Part shown: positions 8,042 through 16,817 of the stretch, in pieces
Layout of the letters: every line of letters starts with the position of its first letter
How positions within the stretch are numbered: the stretch's first letter is position 1
From: Rhizobium nepotum 39/7
GTDB lineage: Bacteria > Pseudomonadota > Alphaproteobacteria > Rhizobiales > Rhizobiaceae
Direction of reading: 5' to 3'
Assembly (NCBI RefSeq): GCF_000949865.1
Contig: NZ_JWJH01000018.1
Coordinates: forward strand, 1-64,000
Length of the DNA: 64,000 nt
Notes under the pieces: generated by a model
Told to the model about the DNA's origin: nothing
Database searches by the model: none
The model's input: the letters and a program-made list of their open reading frames with translations, nothing else
Position numbers and translations under genes: made by a program

Positions 8042-9142
8042 ATGTTGATGCGCTCGGTTCACGTCTGCCTTTCCGTTTCGCTGCTGGCGCTGTCTTTCGG
8101 CGCGCCGGCGGGCGTTGCTTTTGCCCAGTCCGGACCGCAGAGCGAAAGCAATGCGCTGTCCCGTCAGTTGGAGGATGAAGCCCAGCCTTCCCGCCAGGGC
8201 AGGGTGCAATCCGAAGAGCAGAAGGATTTGCAGCCGTCGCAGGGCGTCAACGTCTATCAGCGTATGGGTGCGGACCTGCCGGCCTTGCCGCCTGAAAAGG
8301 AATTCAAGGGTCGGGTGGACGAAGCCTACGGGCACTTCCAGCGCGGCGAATATGTCCAGGCGCTCGACAAGGCGCTGAACCGTGCGCAGAACGGCGATGC
8401 CGCCGCCCAGACGCTGGTGGCGGAAATGATGTCGCGTGGTCTCGGCATCGCCCGCGACGAGAAGACCTCGGCCTTCTGGTATCAGCAGGCGGCGCAGGGT
8501 GGTGATCCCGTCGCCATGTTCAAATTCGCCCTCATTTTGATGGAGGGCAAATTTGTCACCCGCGACAAGGCGAAGGCCGACGATTACATGCACCGTGCTG
8601 CGGAAGCCGGCAATGCTTCGGCCCAGTTCAACTGGGGTCAGATACTGGTTTCGGAAAATCCCGGTGTAAAGGGATTGCTGATGGCCATGCCGTTTTACGA
8701 AAAATCCGCCGAACAGGGCATTGCCGACGCGCAATATGCGGTGTCGCAGATCTATTGGTCGGTCAAGGATGTGCCGGCTGAGAAGAAGGCCAAGGCGCGG
8801 GATTGGCTGATGCGGGCTGCCAAGGCGGGTTATGATACCGCGCAGGTCGATCTTGGCGTCTGGCTGGTCAACGGTTTTGGCGGCGAGCGAAATCTGGAGG
8901 AGGGGTTCCGCTGGCTTTATGGCGCGGCACAGCGCGGCAACGTCGTGGCCCAGAACAAGGTGGCGCATCTTTATATTCAGGCGCTCGGCATCCGGCCTGA
9001 TCCGATAGAGGCGGCGAAATGGTACGTGCTTTCCCGCCGCGCCGGGCTGAAGGATCCGTCCCTTGAGGACTTTTATCTCGGGATCACCGACGAGCAGCAA
9101 AAAAAGGCGATCGAGGCCGCAAATCGTTTCCGTCCGATGTGA
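8042..9142 (+). CDS. Sel1-repeat (SLR) exported protein
   Basis: 366 residues. A signal peptide (about residues 1-28, ending GVAFAQ) precedes a low-complexity linker and about six Sel1-like repeats between residues 100 and 345, for example GDAAAQTLVAEMMSRGLGI, GDPVAMFKFALILMEGKFV, GIADAQYAVSQIYW and GNVVAQNKVAHLYIQALGI. Sel1 proteins are solenoid adaptors for protein-protein contacts, often at the envelope. It probably shares a transcript with the ThiE-like gene. ATG 8048 is an alternative start. Partner unknown. Confidence 0.85.
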   Translation: MLMRSVHVCLSVSLLALSFGAPAGVAFAQSGPQSESNALSRQLEDEAQPSRQGRVQSEEQKDLQPSQGVNVYQRMGADLPALPPEKEFKGRVDEAYGHFQRGEYVQALDKALNRAQNGDAAAQTLVAEMMSRGLGIARDEKTSAFWYQQAAQGGDPVAMFKFALILMEGKFVTRDKAKADDYMHRAAEAGNASAQFNWGQILVSENPGVKGLLMAMPFYEKSAEQGIADAQYAVSQIYWSVKDVPAEKKAKARDWLMRAAKAGYDTAQVDLGVWLVNGFGGERNLEEGFRWLYGAAQRGNVVAQNKVAHLYIQALGIRPDPIEAAKWYVLSRRAGLKDPSLEDFYLGITDEQQKKAIEAANRFRPM

Positions 9143-9146
9143 CGCA

Positions 9147-9188
9147 AGGCCGGTCGTTCGGCGGCGACGATCGCGTGCCGGCTTTTTG
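9147..9188 (+). terminator. Possible terminator after the Sel1 gene
   Basis: GCCGG and CCGGC arms surround a GC-rich internal stem-loop and are followed by CTTTTTG. The stem is imperfect, so this is a moderate call. Confidence 0.45.
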
Positions 9189-9306
9189 CCTTGAATTTCC
9201 GCGCGTTTTGTGGTCTTCAACCCCAAACTTTCATTTCAAGAAAATAATGACGTTCCTGCCCGGCCAGCTTGCGGGCGGTTCGCGAGCTTTCCAGGAAACA
9301 AATTCG

Positions 9307-10107
9307 ATGGCCCGTTCAGCCCTTCTCAATGTCATGGTTCAGGCCGCCATCAAGGCGGGTAAGTCTTTGTCGCGTGACTTCGGTGAGGTGCAGAACCTTC
9401 AGGTTTCAGTCAAGGGACCGAGCGATTTCGTATCGCAGGCGGACCTCAAGGCCGAAAAGATCGTGCGCGACGAGCTTCTGAAAGCCCGCCCGACCTATGA
9501 CTTCCTGGGTGAGGAAGGCGGCGAGGAAAAAGGCTCGGACGGTGCGCATCGCTGGATTGTCGATCCGCTTGACGGCACGACGAATTTTCTGCACGGCATC
9601 CCCCACTTCGCCGTTTCCATCGCGCTCGAGCGTAACGGCGAAGTCGTCGCCGGTGTGATTTTCAACCCGGCTACCGACGAACTCTACACTGCCGAGCGCG
9701 GCAGCGGCGCGTTCCTCAACGACCGACGCATCCGCGTCGCCGCACGCAAGGTGTTGACCGATTGTGTCATCGGCTGCGGCGTGCCGCATCTCGGCCGTGG
9801 CAATCACGGCAAATTCCTCGTCGAGCTTCGCCACGTCATGGGTGAAGCGGCGGGCATCCGCCGCATGGGCGCGGCAGCGCTCGACCTTGCCTACGTTGCC
9901 GCAGGCCGCCTCGACGGTTTCTGGGAAGCGGATCTTTCGCCATGGGATATGGCGGCTGGTCTCGTGCTGATTCGCGAGGCCGGCGGTTTTGCCTCCGACG
10001 CCAAGGGCGGCACGGATATCTTCGGTAGCGGCAGCGTTGCCGCCGGAAACGAATATATCCACAAGGCGCTTGTGGAAGTTGCCAACCGCCCGATACCGGG
10101 CCGTTGA
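9307..10107 (+). CDS. suhB: Inositol monophosphatase family protein
   Basis: 266 residues of the SuhB/IMPase family, Mg-dependent phosphatases of inositol-1-phosphate and related sugars; SuhB also affects rRNA transcription in E. coli. The metal site is complete: FLGEEGGEE (about residues 67-73), VDPLDGTTNFLHG (about 85-97) and WEADLSPWDMAAG. I start at MARSALLNV; 56 codons upstream are in frame but not family-like. A strong terminator follows. Confidence 0.92.
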   Translation: MARSALLNVMVQAAIKAGKSLSRDFGEVQNLQVSVKGPSDFVSQADLKAEKIVRDELLKARPTYDFLGEEGGEEKGSDGAHRWIVDPLDGTTNFLHGIPHFAVSIALERNGEVVAGVIFNPATDELYTAERGSGAFLNDRRIRVAARKVLTDCVIGCGVPHLGRGNHGKFLVELRHVMGEAAGIRRMGAAALDLAYVAAGRLDGFWEADLSPWDMAAGLVLIREAGGFASDAKGGTDIFGSGSVAAGNEYIHKALVEVANRPIPGR

Positions 10108-10149
10108 TCGATTTCGGCAGAAAACCTGCCGTTTAATGCAAGTTTTAGG

Positions 10150-10184
10150 CGTCCGGCGAACCCTTGCCGGACGTTTTTGTTTTT
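10150..10184 (+). terminator. Strong intrinsic terminator after suhB
   Basis: A perfect 8-bp stem CGTCCGGC / GCCGGACG is followed by TTTTTGTTTTTT. A second small hairpin (CGGCAG / CTGCCG) lies about 20 bp before it. Confidence 0.85.
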
Positions 10185-10307
10185 TCGGTCTTTGGTCCAG
10201 CCGGCTTTCGTGAAAGGTCTGTGACGAAAGACCGGCTTTTCGCTTCAAATCGTCGCAATTTTCAAATAGCTTCCGATTGATACGTGACCAAAGGGAATGC
10301 GAACGTT

Positions 10308-11327
10308 ATGGCGGATTCGGAGTTGCTCGATCTCGGCGTGGAGAAGCCGGTGACCACACGGCAATACAGCCACAAGCTGTCCAGCCCCACACCGTTTCTT
10401 TGGACGATGGTTCTGTTTCTGATCCTCGTGGGCTTTCTGGCGGCCATTCTTTACCGGCAGACGCACACCGCCTTCATGACGAACCCCGGCTTGAACGGCT
10501 TCATTCTCGGCGTTCTCGTCATCGGTATCATTCTGGTGTTCACGCAGACCATGAGCCTGCGCTCGGAAGTCCGCTGGTTCAATGCATTCCGGGCAGCCGG
10601 CAGCGTCGAAAAAGCCGGTCGCGCGCCAAAACTGCTTGCCCCCATGAGCACGCTGATCGGCAAGCGTGGCGAAGTCCGGCTTTCTGCCGTCACGCAGCGG
10701 ACGATCCTCGATTCCATCGCAACGCGCCTTGATGAAAGCCGCGATACGTCGCGTTATCTCGTCGGTCTTCTGGTCTTTCTGGGTCTGCTCGGCACCTTCT
10801 GGGGCCTGATCGGCACAATCGGCGCCATCAGCAATGTCATACAGTCGCTCGATCCGAGCGCCGGTGACAGCAACGATGTTCTGGGTTCGCTCAAGGCCGG
10901 TCTCACCGCGCCGCTTGCCGGCATGGGAACGGCGTTTTCCTCGTCGCTTCTCGGTCTTTCAGGCTCGCTGATCCTCGGTTTCCTCGACCTGCAGGCCGGT
11001 CGTGCCCAGAACCGTTTTTACACCCAGCTGGAAAACTGGCTGTCCGAGGTGACGGATACATCGGCGGATGGGCCGAGGGAATTCAAGGCGGAGCCCGGCG
11101 CCGTGGTCAGCACCGAACGTTCGCTTGCGGCCATGACAAGCCTCGCCGAAGGCATTCAGGGTCTCGTCAAGAACATGCGCAGCGAACAGCAGATGTTGCG
11201 TGACTGGATCGAGGCGCAGCAGGAGGAATCGAAATCGCTCCGCCGCACGCTCGACAAGCTGTCGACGCGCATCGACAGCGAGACAAAATCCTCCGGACGC
11301 ACCCGGCACGATAACGGGAGCGAGTAG
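10308..11327 (+). CDS. MotA/TolQ/ExbB-type proton-channel protein
   Basis: 339 residues with four predicted membrane segments (about 31-49, 63-80, 150-175, 203-228). The last two hold the MotA/TolQ/ExbB channel fold: LLGTFWGLIGTIGAIS and LKAGLTAPLAGMGTAFSSS. After the last segment comes a 110-residue cytoplasmic tail with a coiled-coil look (MRSEQQMLRDWIEAQQEESK). Such proteins form the stator ring that uses proton flow to drive work in the envelope. I start at MADSEL; a GTG eight codons upstream lacks a ribosome binding site. The gene is 2 bp from an OmpA/MotB-like partner. It is not the flagellar MotA: no flagellar genes are near and the loop pattern differs. Confidence 0.85.
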   Translation: MADSELLDLGVEKPVTTRQYSHKLSSPTPFLWTMVLFLILVGFLAAILYRQTHTAFMTNPGLNGFILGVLVIGIILVFTQTMSLRSEVRWFNAFRAAGSVEKAGRAPKLLAPMSTLIGKRGEVRLSAVTQRTILDSIATRLDESRDTSRYLVGLLVFLGLLGTFWGLIGTIGAISNVIQSLDPSAGDSNDVLGSLKAGLTAPLAGMGTAFSSSLLGLSGSLILGFLDLQAGRAQNRFYTQLENWLSEVTDTSADGPREFKAEPGAVVSTERSLAAMTSLAEGIQGLVKNMRSEQQMLRDWIEAQQEESKSLRRTLDKLSTRIDSETKSSGRTRHDNGSE

Positions 11328-11329
11328 CC

Positions 11330-12361
11330 ATGGCGCTTGCGCGCAACCGCCGCCGCGACAGGGGTGTAGATTATTGGCCGGGTTTCGTCGATGCGCTGTC
11401 GACGCTGCTGATGGCCATCATGTTTCTGCTCACGGTCTTCGTGCTGGCGCAATTCGTCCTTTCGCGAGAAATCACCGGCAAGGACGAGGTGTTGACGCGT
11501 CTCAATAGCCAGATTGCGGAGTTGACCGAACTTCTGGCCATGGAAAAAGGCAACAAGCAGGATGTCGAGGACGCGCTCGCGAGCCTGCAATCCACGCTTG
11601 CGGCATCCGAAAACGAACGTTCACGCCTGCAGTCGCTTCTCGACGCCGGTACTGGCAGCAGCGCGAGCGCCAATGCCAGGATCGGCAACCTGACTGGCGA
11701 GCTGGACGACCAGAGACAAGCCAATTCCCGGGCGTCGGCGCAGATCGAGTTGCTCAACCAGCAGATCGCGGCGCTGCGAGCGCAGATAGCCTCGGTGGAA
11801 GCCGCTTTGCAGGCGTCGGAGGCCAAGGACACCTCGTCTCAGGTCAAGATTGCCGATCTCGGCCGCCGTCTTAATGTCGCGCTGGCGCAGCGGGTTCAGG
11901 AACTCAACCGCTACCGTTCGGATTTCTTCGGAAGGCTGCGCGAAATCCTCTCGGATCGCGAAAACATCCGCATCGTTGGCGACCGGTTCGTCTTCCAGTC
12001 CGAAGTGCTGTTTCCCTCTGGTGGCAACGATCTCAACCCGGAAGGGCAGGCGGAGATGGAGAAGCTGGCGACCGCGCTGATCGATCTCGCCAAGGAAATC
12101 CCCGCGGAGATCAACTGGGTCTTGCGCGTGGATGGCCATACGGACAATGTCCAGCTTTCCGGTTCCGGTCGTTTCCGCGACAATTGGGAACTTTCTTCGG
12201 CGCGCGCGACCTCGGTGGTGAAATTCCTGATTTCCAGGGGCGTTCCGTCGAACCGGCTGGCCGCTGCCGGTTTTGGCGAATATCAGCCGATAGCCGAAGG
12301 CGACACGCCGGAAGCGCGCCAACAGAACCGTCGCATCGAACTCAAGCTCACCGAGCGATAA
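11330..12361 (+). CDS. OmpA/MotB-like peptidoglycan-binding stator partner
   Basis: 343 residues. One N-terminal membrane helix (about 19-44) contains the Asp (VDALSTLLMAIMFLL, Asp21) that carries protons in MotB-type proteins. A long coiled coil follows (about 50-190, rich in LNSQIAELTELLA and LEASQ-type heptads), then an OmpA domain from about residue 220 with VLFPSGG, VDGHTDN and a C-terminal NRRIELKL. The OmpA part should clamp peptidoglycan. The 2-bp spacing to the channel gene shows they work as a pair, like MotAB, TolQR or the Zorya ZorAB proteins, but the usual defence partners of Zorya are absent. Confidence 0.85.
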   Translation: MALARNRRRDRGVDYWPGFVDALSTLLMAIMFLLTVFVLAQFVLSREITGKDEVLTRLNSQIAELTELLAMEKGNKQDVEDALASLQSTLAASENERSRLQSLLDAGTGSSASANARIGNLTGELDDQRQANSRASAQIELLNQQIAALRAQIASVEAALQASEAKDTSSQVKIADLGRRLNVALAQRVQELNRYRSDFFGRLREILSDRENIRIVGDRFVFQSEVLFPSGGNDLNPEGQAEMEKLATALIDLAKEIPAEINWVLRVDGHTDNVQLSGSGRFRDNWELSSARATSVVKFLISRGVPSNRLAAAGFGEYQPIAEGDTPEARQQNRRIELKLTER

Positions 12362-12377
12362 TTCCTATGGAGAATAA

Positions 12378-12632
12378 ATGACGTTTCCACATGAGCCTTA
12401 TGCTGTAGCGCAATTGGCGATGTCACAGTTGAAATCGGCCATCTATCTCTTGTTGAAAGACGCCAAGAGTGAGGGAATGAAGAACTCCGAAATCGGTCGA
12501 TCGCTTGGAATCTATACGGGCCACGTTGATCACGAAGGCCATGTTCCACGCACCTTACTGTCCATCATGGAGGCAGAAGGCGTGGTAGAACAAAACAAAG
12601 AAACGAAGGCTTGGTCACTTAAGAAATTTTAG
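12378..12632 (+). CDS. Small protein, possible winged-helix DNA-binding fold
   Basis: 84 residues starting after a good GGAGA, 16 bp behind the OmpA/MotB-like gene. The part KNSEIGRSLGIYTGHVDHEG reads like a helix-turn-helix and is followed by RTLLSIMEAEGVVEQN and a short basic tail (KAWSLKKF), the outline of a winged helix. Base composition is visibly lower in GC than its neighbours, which suggests later acquisition. I do not recognise a named family. It may be co-transcribed with the motor pair. Confidence 0.65.
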   Translation: MTFPHEPYAVAQLAMSQLKSAIYLLLKDAKSEGMKNSEIGRSLGIYTGHVDHEGHVPRTLLSIMEAEGVVEQNKETKAWSLKKF

Positions 12633-12729
12633 GCCACGCTGCTGATTATCTCTCTCAGACGTGGTCTTCTGCGATATTTTGTAGTTTACGTGCGCGTAAA
12701 GGTAATTCCGTCATATCTGGGAGGGGCTG

Positions 12730-14376
12730 ATGGAACGATATGATGTAATCATTGTCGGCGCGGGACTTGCCGGGCTTGTAGCAGCGACCGAAGCCGTCGA
12801 GCGGGGATTCAGCGTTTGCCTCGTGGATCAGGAGGGGGAACAAAACCTCGGCGGGCAGGCCTTCTGGTCGCTGGGCGGCCTGTTTTTCATCGATAGTCCC
12901 GAGCAGCGACGGATGCGGGTGCGCGACAGTCTTGAGCTTGCGCGGCAGGACTGGTTCGGTTCGGCCGGTTTCGACCGCCCCGAAGATCACTGGCCGCGCC
13001 GCTGGGCGGAGGCCTATCTCAATTTCGCCGCCGGCGAGAAGCGCGAATGGCTGCATCGGTTGGGCGTGCGCTGGTTTCCCGTGGTCGGCTGGGCTGAGCG
13101 TGGTGGGGCCTTTGCCCATGGCCACGGCAACTCCGTTCCGCGTTTCCACGTCACATGGGGCACGGGTCCGGGCGTGCTGGCGCCCTTTGTTGAAAAGGCG
13201 AAGGCCATGGCGGCAAGCGGCCGGCTCACCTTTCGGTTCCGCCACCGGGTCGACCATCTGGACATCACCGACGACAAGGTAACCGGTATTTCGGGCGCTG
13301 TTCTTACCGCGGACCCGGTGTTGCGCGGACAACAAAGCAGCCGGGAGGAGCAGGGTGATTTTGCCCTTTCGGCCTCAGCGGTCATCGTCAGTTCCGGCGG
13401 CATTGGCGGCAATCGGGAACTGGTGCGGCGCAACTGGCCGGTGGAGCGCCTGGGTAGCCCACCCGCGAGCATGGTCTGCGGTGTGCCCGCGCATGTGGAT
13501 GGCCGCATGCTTGCCATTACCGAAGCAGCGGGCGGAACCGTCATCAATCGCGACCGCATGTGGCATTATACCGAGGGTGTAAAAAATCACGATCCGATCT
13601 GGCCGGATCACGGTATCCGCATCCTGCCCGGCCCCTCGTCCTTCTGGTGCGACGCGGACGGAAACCGGCTCCCAGCGCCCGCCATGCCCGGCTTCGACAC
13701 GCTCGGCACGCTTAAAATGCTGGGCGAGCGCGGCAGCGGCCACAGCTGGTTCATTCTGACCAAGGCGATCATCAAGAAAGAATTCGCACTTTCAGGCTCG
13801 GAGCAAAATCCGGATCTGACGGGTAAGGATGTGCGGTTGCTGCTCAAACGGCTGGGCAAGGAGCCGCCGGGGCCGGTGCAGGCTTTCATGGAGCGCGGCG
13901 AAGATTTCGCCGTCCGCGATACGCTGGAAGAGCTTGTGGCGGCGATGAACACGATCAGCGGCGACAACCGGCTGGATATAGGCCATATCCGCCAGCAGAT
14001 CGAGGCGCGCGACCGGCAGATCGACAATGGTTTCTGCAAGGATGCGCAGGTAACGGCGATCCACGGCGCACGGCGTTATCTCGGCGACAGGCTGATGCGC
14101 ACCGCAAAACCGCACCGGTTGCTCGATCCGGCGATGGGGCCGCTGATTGCCGTGCGCCTGCATGTTCTGACGCGAAAGACGCTGGGCGGCCTGCATACGG
14201 ATCTGGAAGCGCGGGTGCTGGACGCTGCCGGTAATCCGGTGCCGGGTCTTTATGCCGCCGGTGAGGTGGCGGGTTTCGGCGGCGGCGGCATGCACGGATA
14301 TAATGCGCTGGAGGGCACATTCCTCGGTGGATGCCTGTTTTCCGGCCGCGTTGCGGGGCGAAACGTGCTGGCGTGA
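12730..14376 (+). CDS. FAD-binding dehydrogenase (fumarate-reductase / ketosteroid-dehydrogenase type)
   Basis: 548 residues. The FAD fold is at the N terminus (YDVIIVGAGLAGLVAATEA) with LGGQAFWSLGG a little later, and the C terminus closes the flavin site with PVPGLYAAGEVAGFGGGGMHGYN. This matches the uncharacterised long FAD-binding dehydrogenase group related to 3-ketosteroid dehydrogenases and fumarate reductases. The acceptor and substrate are unknown. It is convergent with the ABC exporter, with only 5 bp between the stops. Confidence 0.85.
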   Translation: MERYDVIIVGAGLAGLVAATEAVERGFSVCLVDQEGEQNLGGQAFWSLGGLFFIDSPEQRRMRVRDSLELARQDWFGSAGFDRPEDHWPRRWAEAYLNFAAGEKREWLHRLGVRWFPVVGWAERGGAFAHGHGNSVPRFHVTWGTGPGVLAPFVEKAKAMAASGRLTFRFRHRVDHLDITDDKVTGISGAVLTADPVLRGQQSSREEQGDFALSASAVIVSSGGIGGNRELVRRNWPVERLGSPPASMVCGVPAHVDGRMLAITEAAGGTVINRDRMWHYTEGVKNHDPIWPDHGIRILPGPSSFWCDADGNRLPAPAMPGFDTLGTLKMLGERGSGHSWFILTKAIIKKEFALSGSEQNPDLTGKDVRLLLKRLGKEPPGPVQAFMERGEDFAVRDTLEELVAAMNTISGDNRLDIGHIRQQIEARDRQIDNGFCKDAQVTAIHGARRYLGDRLMRTAKPHRLLDPAMGPLIAVRLHVLTRKTLGGLHTDLEARVLDAAGNPVPGLYAAGEVAGFGGGGMHGYNALEGTFLGGCLFSGRVAGRNVLA

Positions 14377-14381
14377 GCGCC

Positions 14382-16181
14382 TTAGGCTTGAGCGCGCAAT
14401 TCGTCCGGCCCGGTCTGGAATTGCAGCCGGGCAAGCCTTGCATAAAGGCCGTTCTGGCGAATGAGGCTCTGGTGCGTGCCTTCCTCGATGATGCGGCCTT
14501 CATCCATCACCAGAATGCGGTCTGCCTTGAGCACGGTGGCGAGGCGATGGGCAATGACGATGGTGGTGCGGGTTTTCATCAGCTCATCGAGCGCCTTCTG
14601 TACCAGCGTTTCGCTTTCCGCATCCAGTGCGGAGGTCGCTTCGTCCAGCAACAGGATCGGCGCATTACGCAGGATGGCGCGGGCAATGGCGAGGCGCTGG
14701 CGCTGGCCGCCGGAAAGTGTGACGCCGCGTTCTCCCACCTGCGTGTCATAGCCATCGGTCAACCGGGCGATGAAACTGTCCGCCTGCGCGGCGATGGCGG
14801 CGGTGCGGACCTCCTCGCGTGTCGCATCCGGCCGGCCGAATGCGATATTATCGTGGATGGAGGAGGCGAATATCGCCACATCTTGCGGAACGATGGACAG
14901 GCGCGCGCGTAGGTCGGCAAGACTGACGGCACGGATATCGGTGCCATCGACGGTGATACGGCCCTGTTGCGGATCGTAAAACCGCATCAACAGCGAGAAG
15001 ACCGTGCTTTTGCCCGCACCGGAAGGGCCGACGATGGCGATGGTTTCGCCGGCGCTGATCTTAAAGGAGAGGCCGGATATGATCGGGCCACCGGTTGCTC
15101 GCGGATAAATAAAGCCGACATTCTCGAATGCCGCCTCGCCGCGCGGCGGGTTGACCATGGAAACGGGTGCTGCCGGTTCCGCGACGGGCGAGCGTTCGTT
15201 CAGCAGTTCGGAAAGCCGTTCGGCCGCACCGCCCGCCTGCGCGAGTTCACCCCAGACCTCGGAGAGCTGGCCGAGGCCGCTTGCCGCGATGACCGAATAA
15301 AGCACGAACTGGCCGAGTGTACCGGCGGTCATGCCGCCGGACAAAACGCTCTGCGCGCCATACCAGAGAATGCCGACAACGCTGCCGAAGACGAGCGCGA
15401 TGGCGACGGCGGTAAGAATGGACCGGGCGCCGATCGCCGCGCGTGCACCTTGATAGGCGGCCTCCACGGAGGCGCCGTAACGGGCATTCGCCAGCGCCTC
15501 GGCGTTGAAGGACTGCACTGTGCGGCTTGCCCCGATCGTTTCCGAAGCATAGGCGGCGGAATTGGCCAATGTGTCCTGCGTGTTGCGGGAGCGGGCGCGA
15601 ACCGAACGCCCGAAGGCAATCAGCGGAAACACGATGAAGGGAATGGCAAGCAGCGCAAGGCCGGAAAGACCGGGGCTGGTATAGATCATCATCGCGACAG
15701 CGCCACTGCACATGATGATGTTGCGCAGCGCCACGGAGGCGGAGGAGCCGAAGGCGGAGCGGATCTGTACGGTATCGGCGGTCAGCCGCGAGGTCAGCTC
15801 GCCGGATCGGTTGGCATCGAAAAACTGCTGCGACAACGTGGTGAGATGGGCAAAGACATCACGGCGCAGATCGGCGACGACCCTTTCGCCGATGGTCATG
15901 ACGTAATAATAGCGCATGGCGCTGGCAAGCGCGAGGAGGACGGCAATCGCCAGAAGCATGGCGAAATAGCTGTTGATCATGCCGCCATCCGGCGTCTGGA
16001 AGCCATGGTCGATGATGCGGCGAACGGCCAGCGGCAGAGCCAGTGTCGTGGCGGAGGAAAGCGCAAGCGCGAAAAGGGCCGCCGCCATCAGGCCGCGATA
16101 ACGCCTGAGATAGGGAAACAGGCCAAGAAGCGGCTTCAGGCTTCTCTGTTTCGCCGCTTTCTGCTCTTCAATGTCTGCCAC
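14382..16181 (-). CDS. ABC exporter, fused membrane and ATPase domains (MsbA-like)
   Basis: 599 residues. Six transmembrane helices fill about residues 25-320 (LMAAALFALALSSATTLALP; FAMLLAIAVLLALASAM). The nucleotide domain has Walker A GPSGAGKST, Q-loop IVPQDVAIF, signature LSGGQRQRLAIARA, Walker B ILLLDEATSALD and the H-loop IVIAHRL. Such homodimers flip lipids or export drugs and peptides; the substrate here is not evident. I propose a GTG start (VADIEEQKA) with GAGGAG upstream, because the 56 codons before it have no ABC similarity. Confidence 0.9.
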   Translation of the reverse strand: MADIEEQKAAKQRSLKPLLGLFPYLRRYRGLMAAALFALALSSATTLALPLAVRRIIDHGFQTPDGGMINSYFAMLLAIAVLLALASAMRYYYVMTIGERVVADLRRDVFAHLTTLSQQFFDANRSGELTSRLTADTVQIRSAFGSSASVALRNIIMCSGAVAMMIYTSPGLSGLALLAIPFIVFPLIAFGRSVRARSRNTQDTLANSAAYASETIGASRTVQSFNAEALANARYGASVEAAYQGARAAIGARSILTAVAIALVFGSVVGILWYGAQSVLSGGMTAGTLGQFVLYSVIAASGLGQLSEVWGELAQAGGAAERLSELLNERSPVAEPAAPVSMVNPPRGEAAFENVGFIYPRATGGPIISGLSFKISAGETIAIVGPSGAGKSTVFSLLMRFYDPQQGRITVDGTDIRAVSLADLRARLSIVPQDVAIFASSIHDNIAFGRPDATREEVRTAAIAAQADSFIARLTDGYDTQVGERGVTLSGGQRQRLAIARAILRNAPILLLDEATSALDAESETLVQKALDELMKTRTTIVIAHRLATVLKADRILVMDEGRIIEEGTHQSLIRQNGLYARLARLQFQTGPDELRAQA

Positions 16182-16341
16182 GTCCTCGATACTCCTCGTT
16201 CGGTGCCGTTTTTCGGCCTTTTGCGGGTGAATTTCCGGCGCGCGGTAAAATTCCTGTCCCTGAGGCCATCTCCTTTCACAAGGGGATAGCAGGCTCTTGT
16301 TATCTGGGCGACCTTCATGTATAGGCTCCGCATCGAATTGG

Positions 16342-16371
16342 GAAGCCATAGCCCATCTGGACTATGGCTTC
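16342..16371. repeat. Perfect 10-bp inverted repeat upstream of rpmE
   Basis: GAAGCCATAG and CTATGGCTTC enclose a 10-base loop. It lies about 70 bp before the L31 start and 160 bp before the divergent exporter start, without a U-run on either side. It could be an operator or part of an L31 leader. Confidence 0.6.
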
Positions 16372-16442
16372 ATTTATTGAAATGGCTCAGTTGACGCAAT
16401 TGCGGCAAATGGACCGCACGTCACTTAACCAGGAAGATTGTC

Positions 16443-16664
16443 ATGAAGGCTGATATCCATCCCGCTTATCACACGATCAAGGTCGTCATGACCGATGGCG
16501 CCGAATACGAAACCCGCTCCACCTGGGGTTCGGAAGGCGCAGTCATGAACCTTGAAATCGACCCCAAGTCCCATCCGGCATGGACGGGCGGCAACCAGCA
16601 GCTTATGGACCGCGGTGGTCGCGTATCCAAGTTCAACAAGCGTTTCGGCGGCCTCGGCCTCTAA
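16443..16664 (+). CDS. rpmE: 50S ribosomal protein L31 (zinc-free form)
   Basis: 73 residues: [19 protein letters not shown] at the start and [15 protein letters not shown] at the end. It lacks the CxxC zinc site, so it is the C-minus form, as with the L36 in this window. An AGGAAG sequence precedes the ATG. It is a single-gene unit with a strong terminator immediately after. Confidence 0.95.
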   Translation: MKADIHPAYHTIKVVMTDGAEYETRSTWGSEGAVMNLEIDPKSHPAWTGGNQQLMDRGGRVSKFNKRFGGLGL

Positions 16665-16686
16665 TCCACTTGTGGACGGATCAATT

Positions 16687-16715
16687 AAAAAAGCCCGGTT
16701 TTGCCGGGCTTTTTT
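16687..16715 (+). terminator. Intrinsic terminator after rpmE
   Basis: Stem AGCCCGG / CCGGGCT around TTTTG, flanked by six A before and six T after. It can also act against leftward transcripts. Confidence 0.9.
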
Positions 16716-16760
16716 GTTGCCTGTTTTGGCGATGATATCAGTGTCATAACCGACCAAAAT

Positions 16761-16790
16761 AAAAAAAGCAGGCTCTTCAGCCTGCTTTTC
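16761..16790 (-). terminator. Intrinsic terminator after rcdA
   Basis: An 11-bp stem AAAAGCAGGCT / AGCCTGCTTTT around CTTC, with further A residues (U-run on the minus strand), 28 bp beyond the rcdA stop. Confidence 0.85.
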
Positions 16791-16817
16791 AAATTGTCCG
16801 GATAAAGTCGTCTTTTC

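Noticed and set aside
10118-10184. A suhB/mmgR-type small RNA after suhB
   Set aside because: Two hairpins are present, but the second is a normal terminator for suhB, and I could not recognise the motif itself.
10308-12361. A complete Zorya anti-phage system
   Set aside because: Only a ZorA/ZorB-like pair is present; no ZorC, ZorD or ZorE gene follows, and the pair could be an envelope motor.
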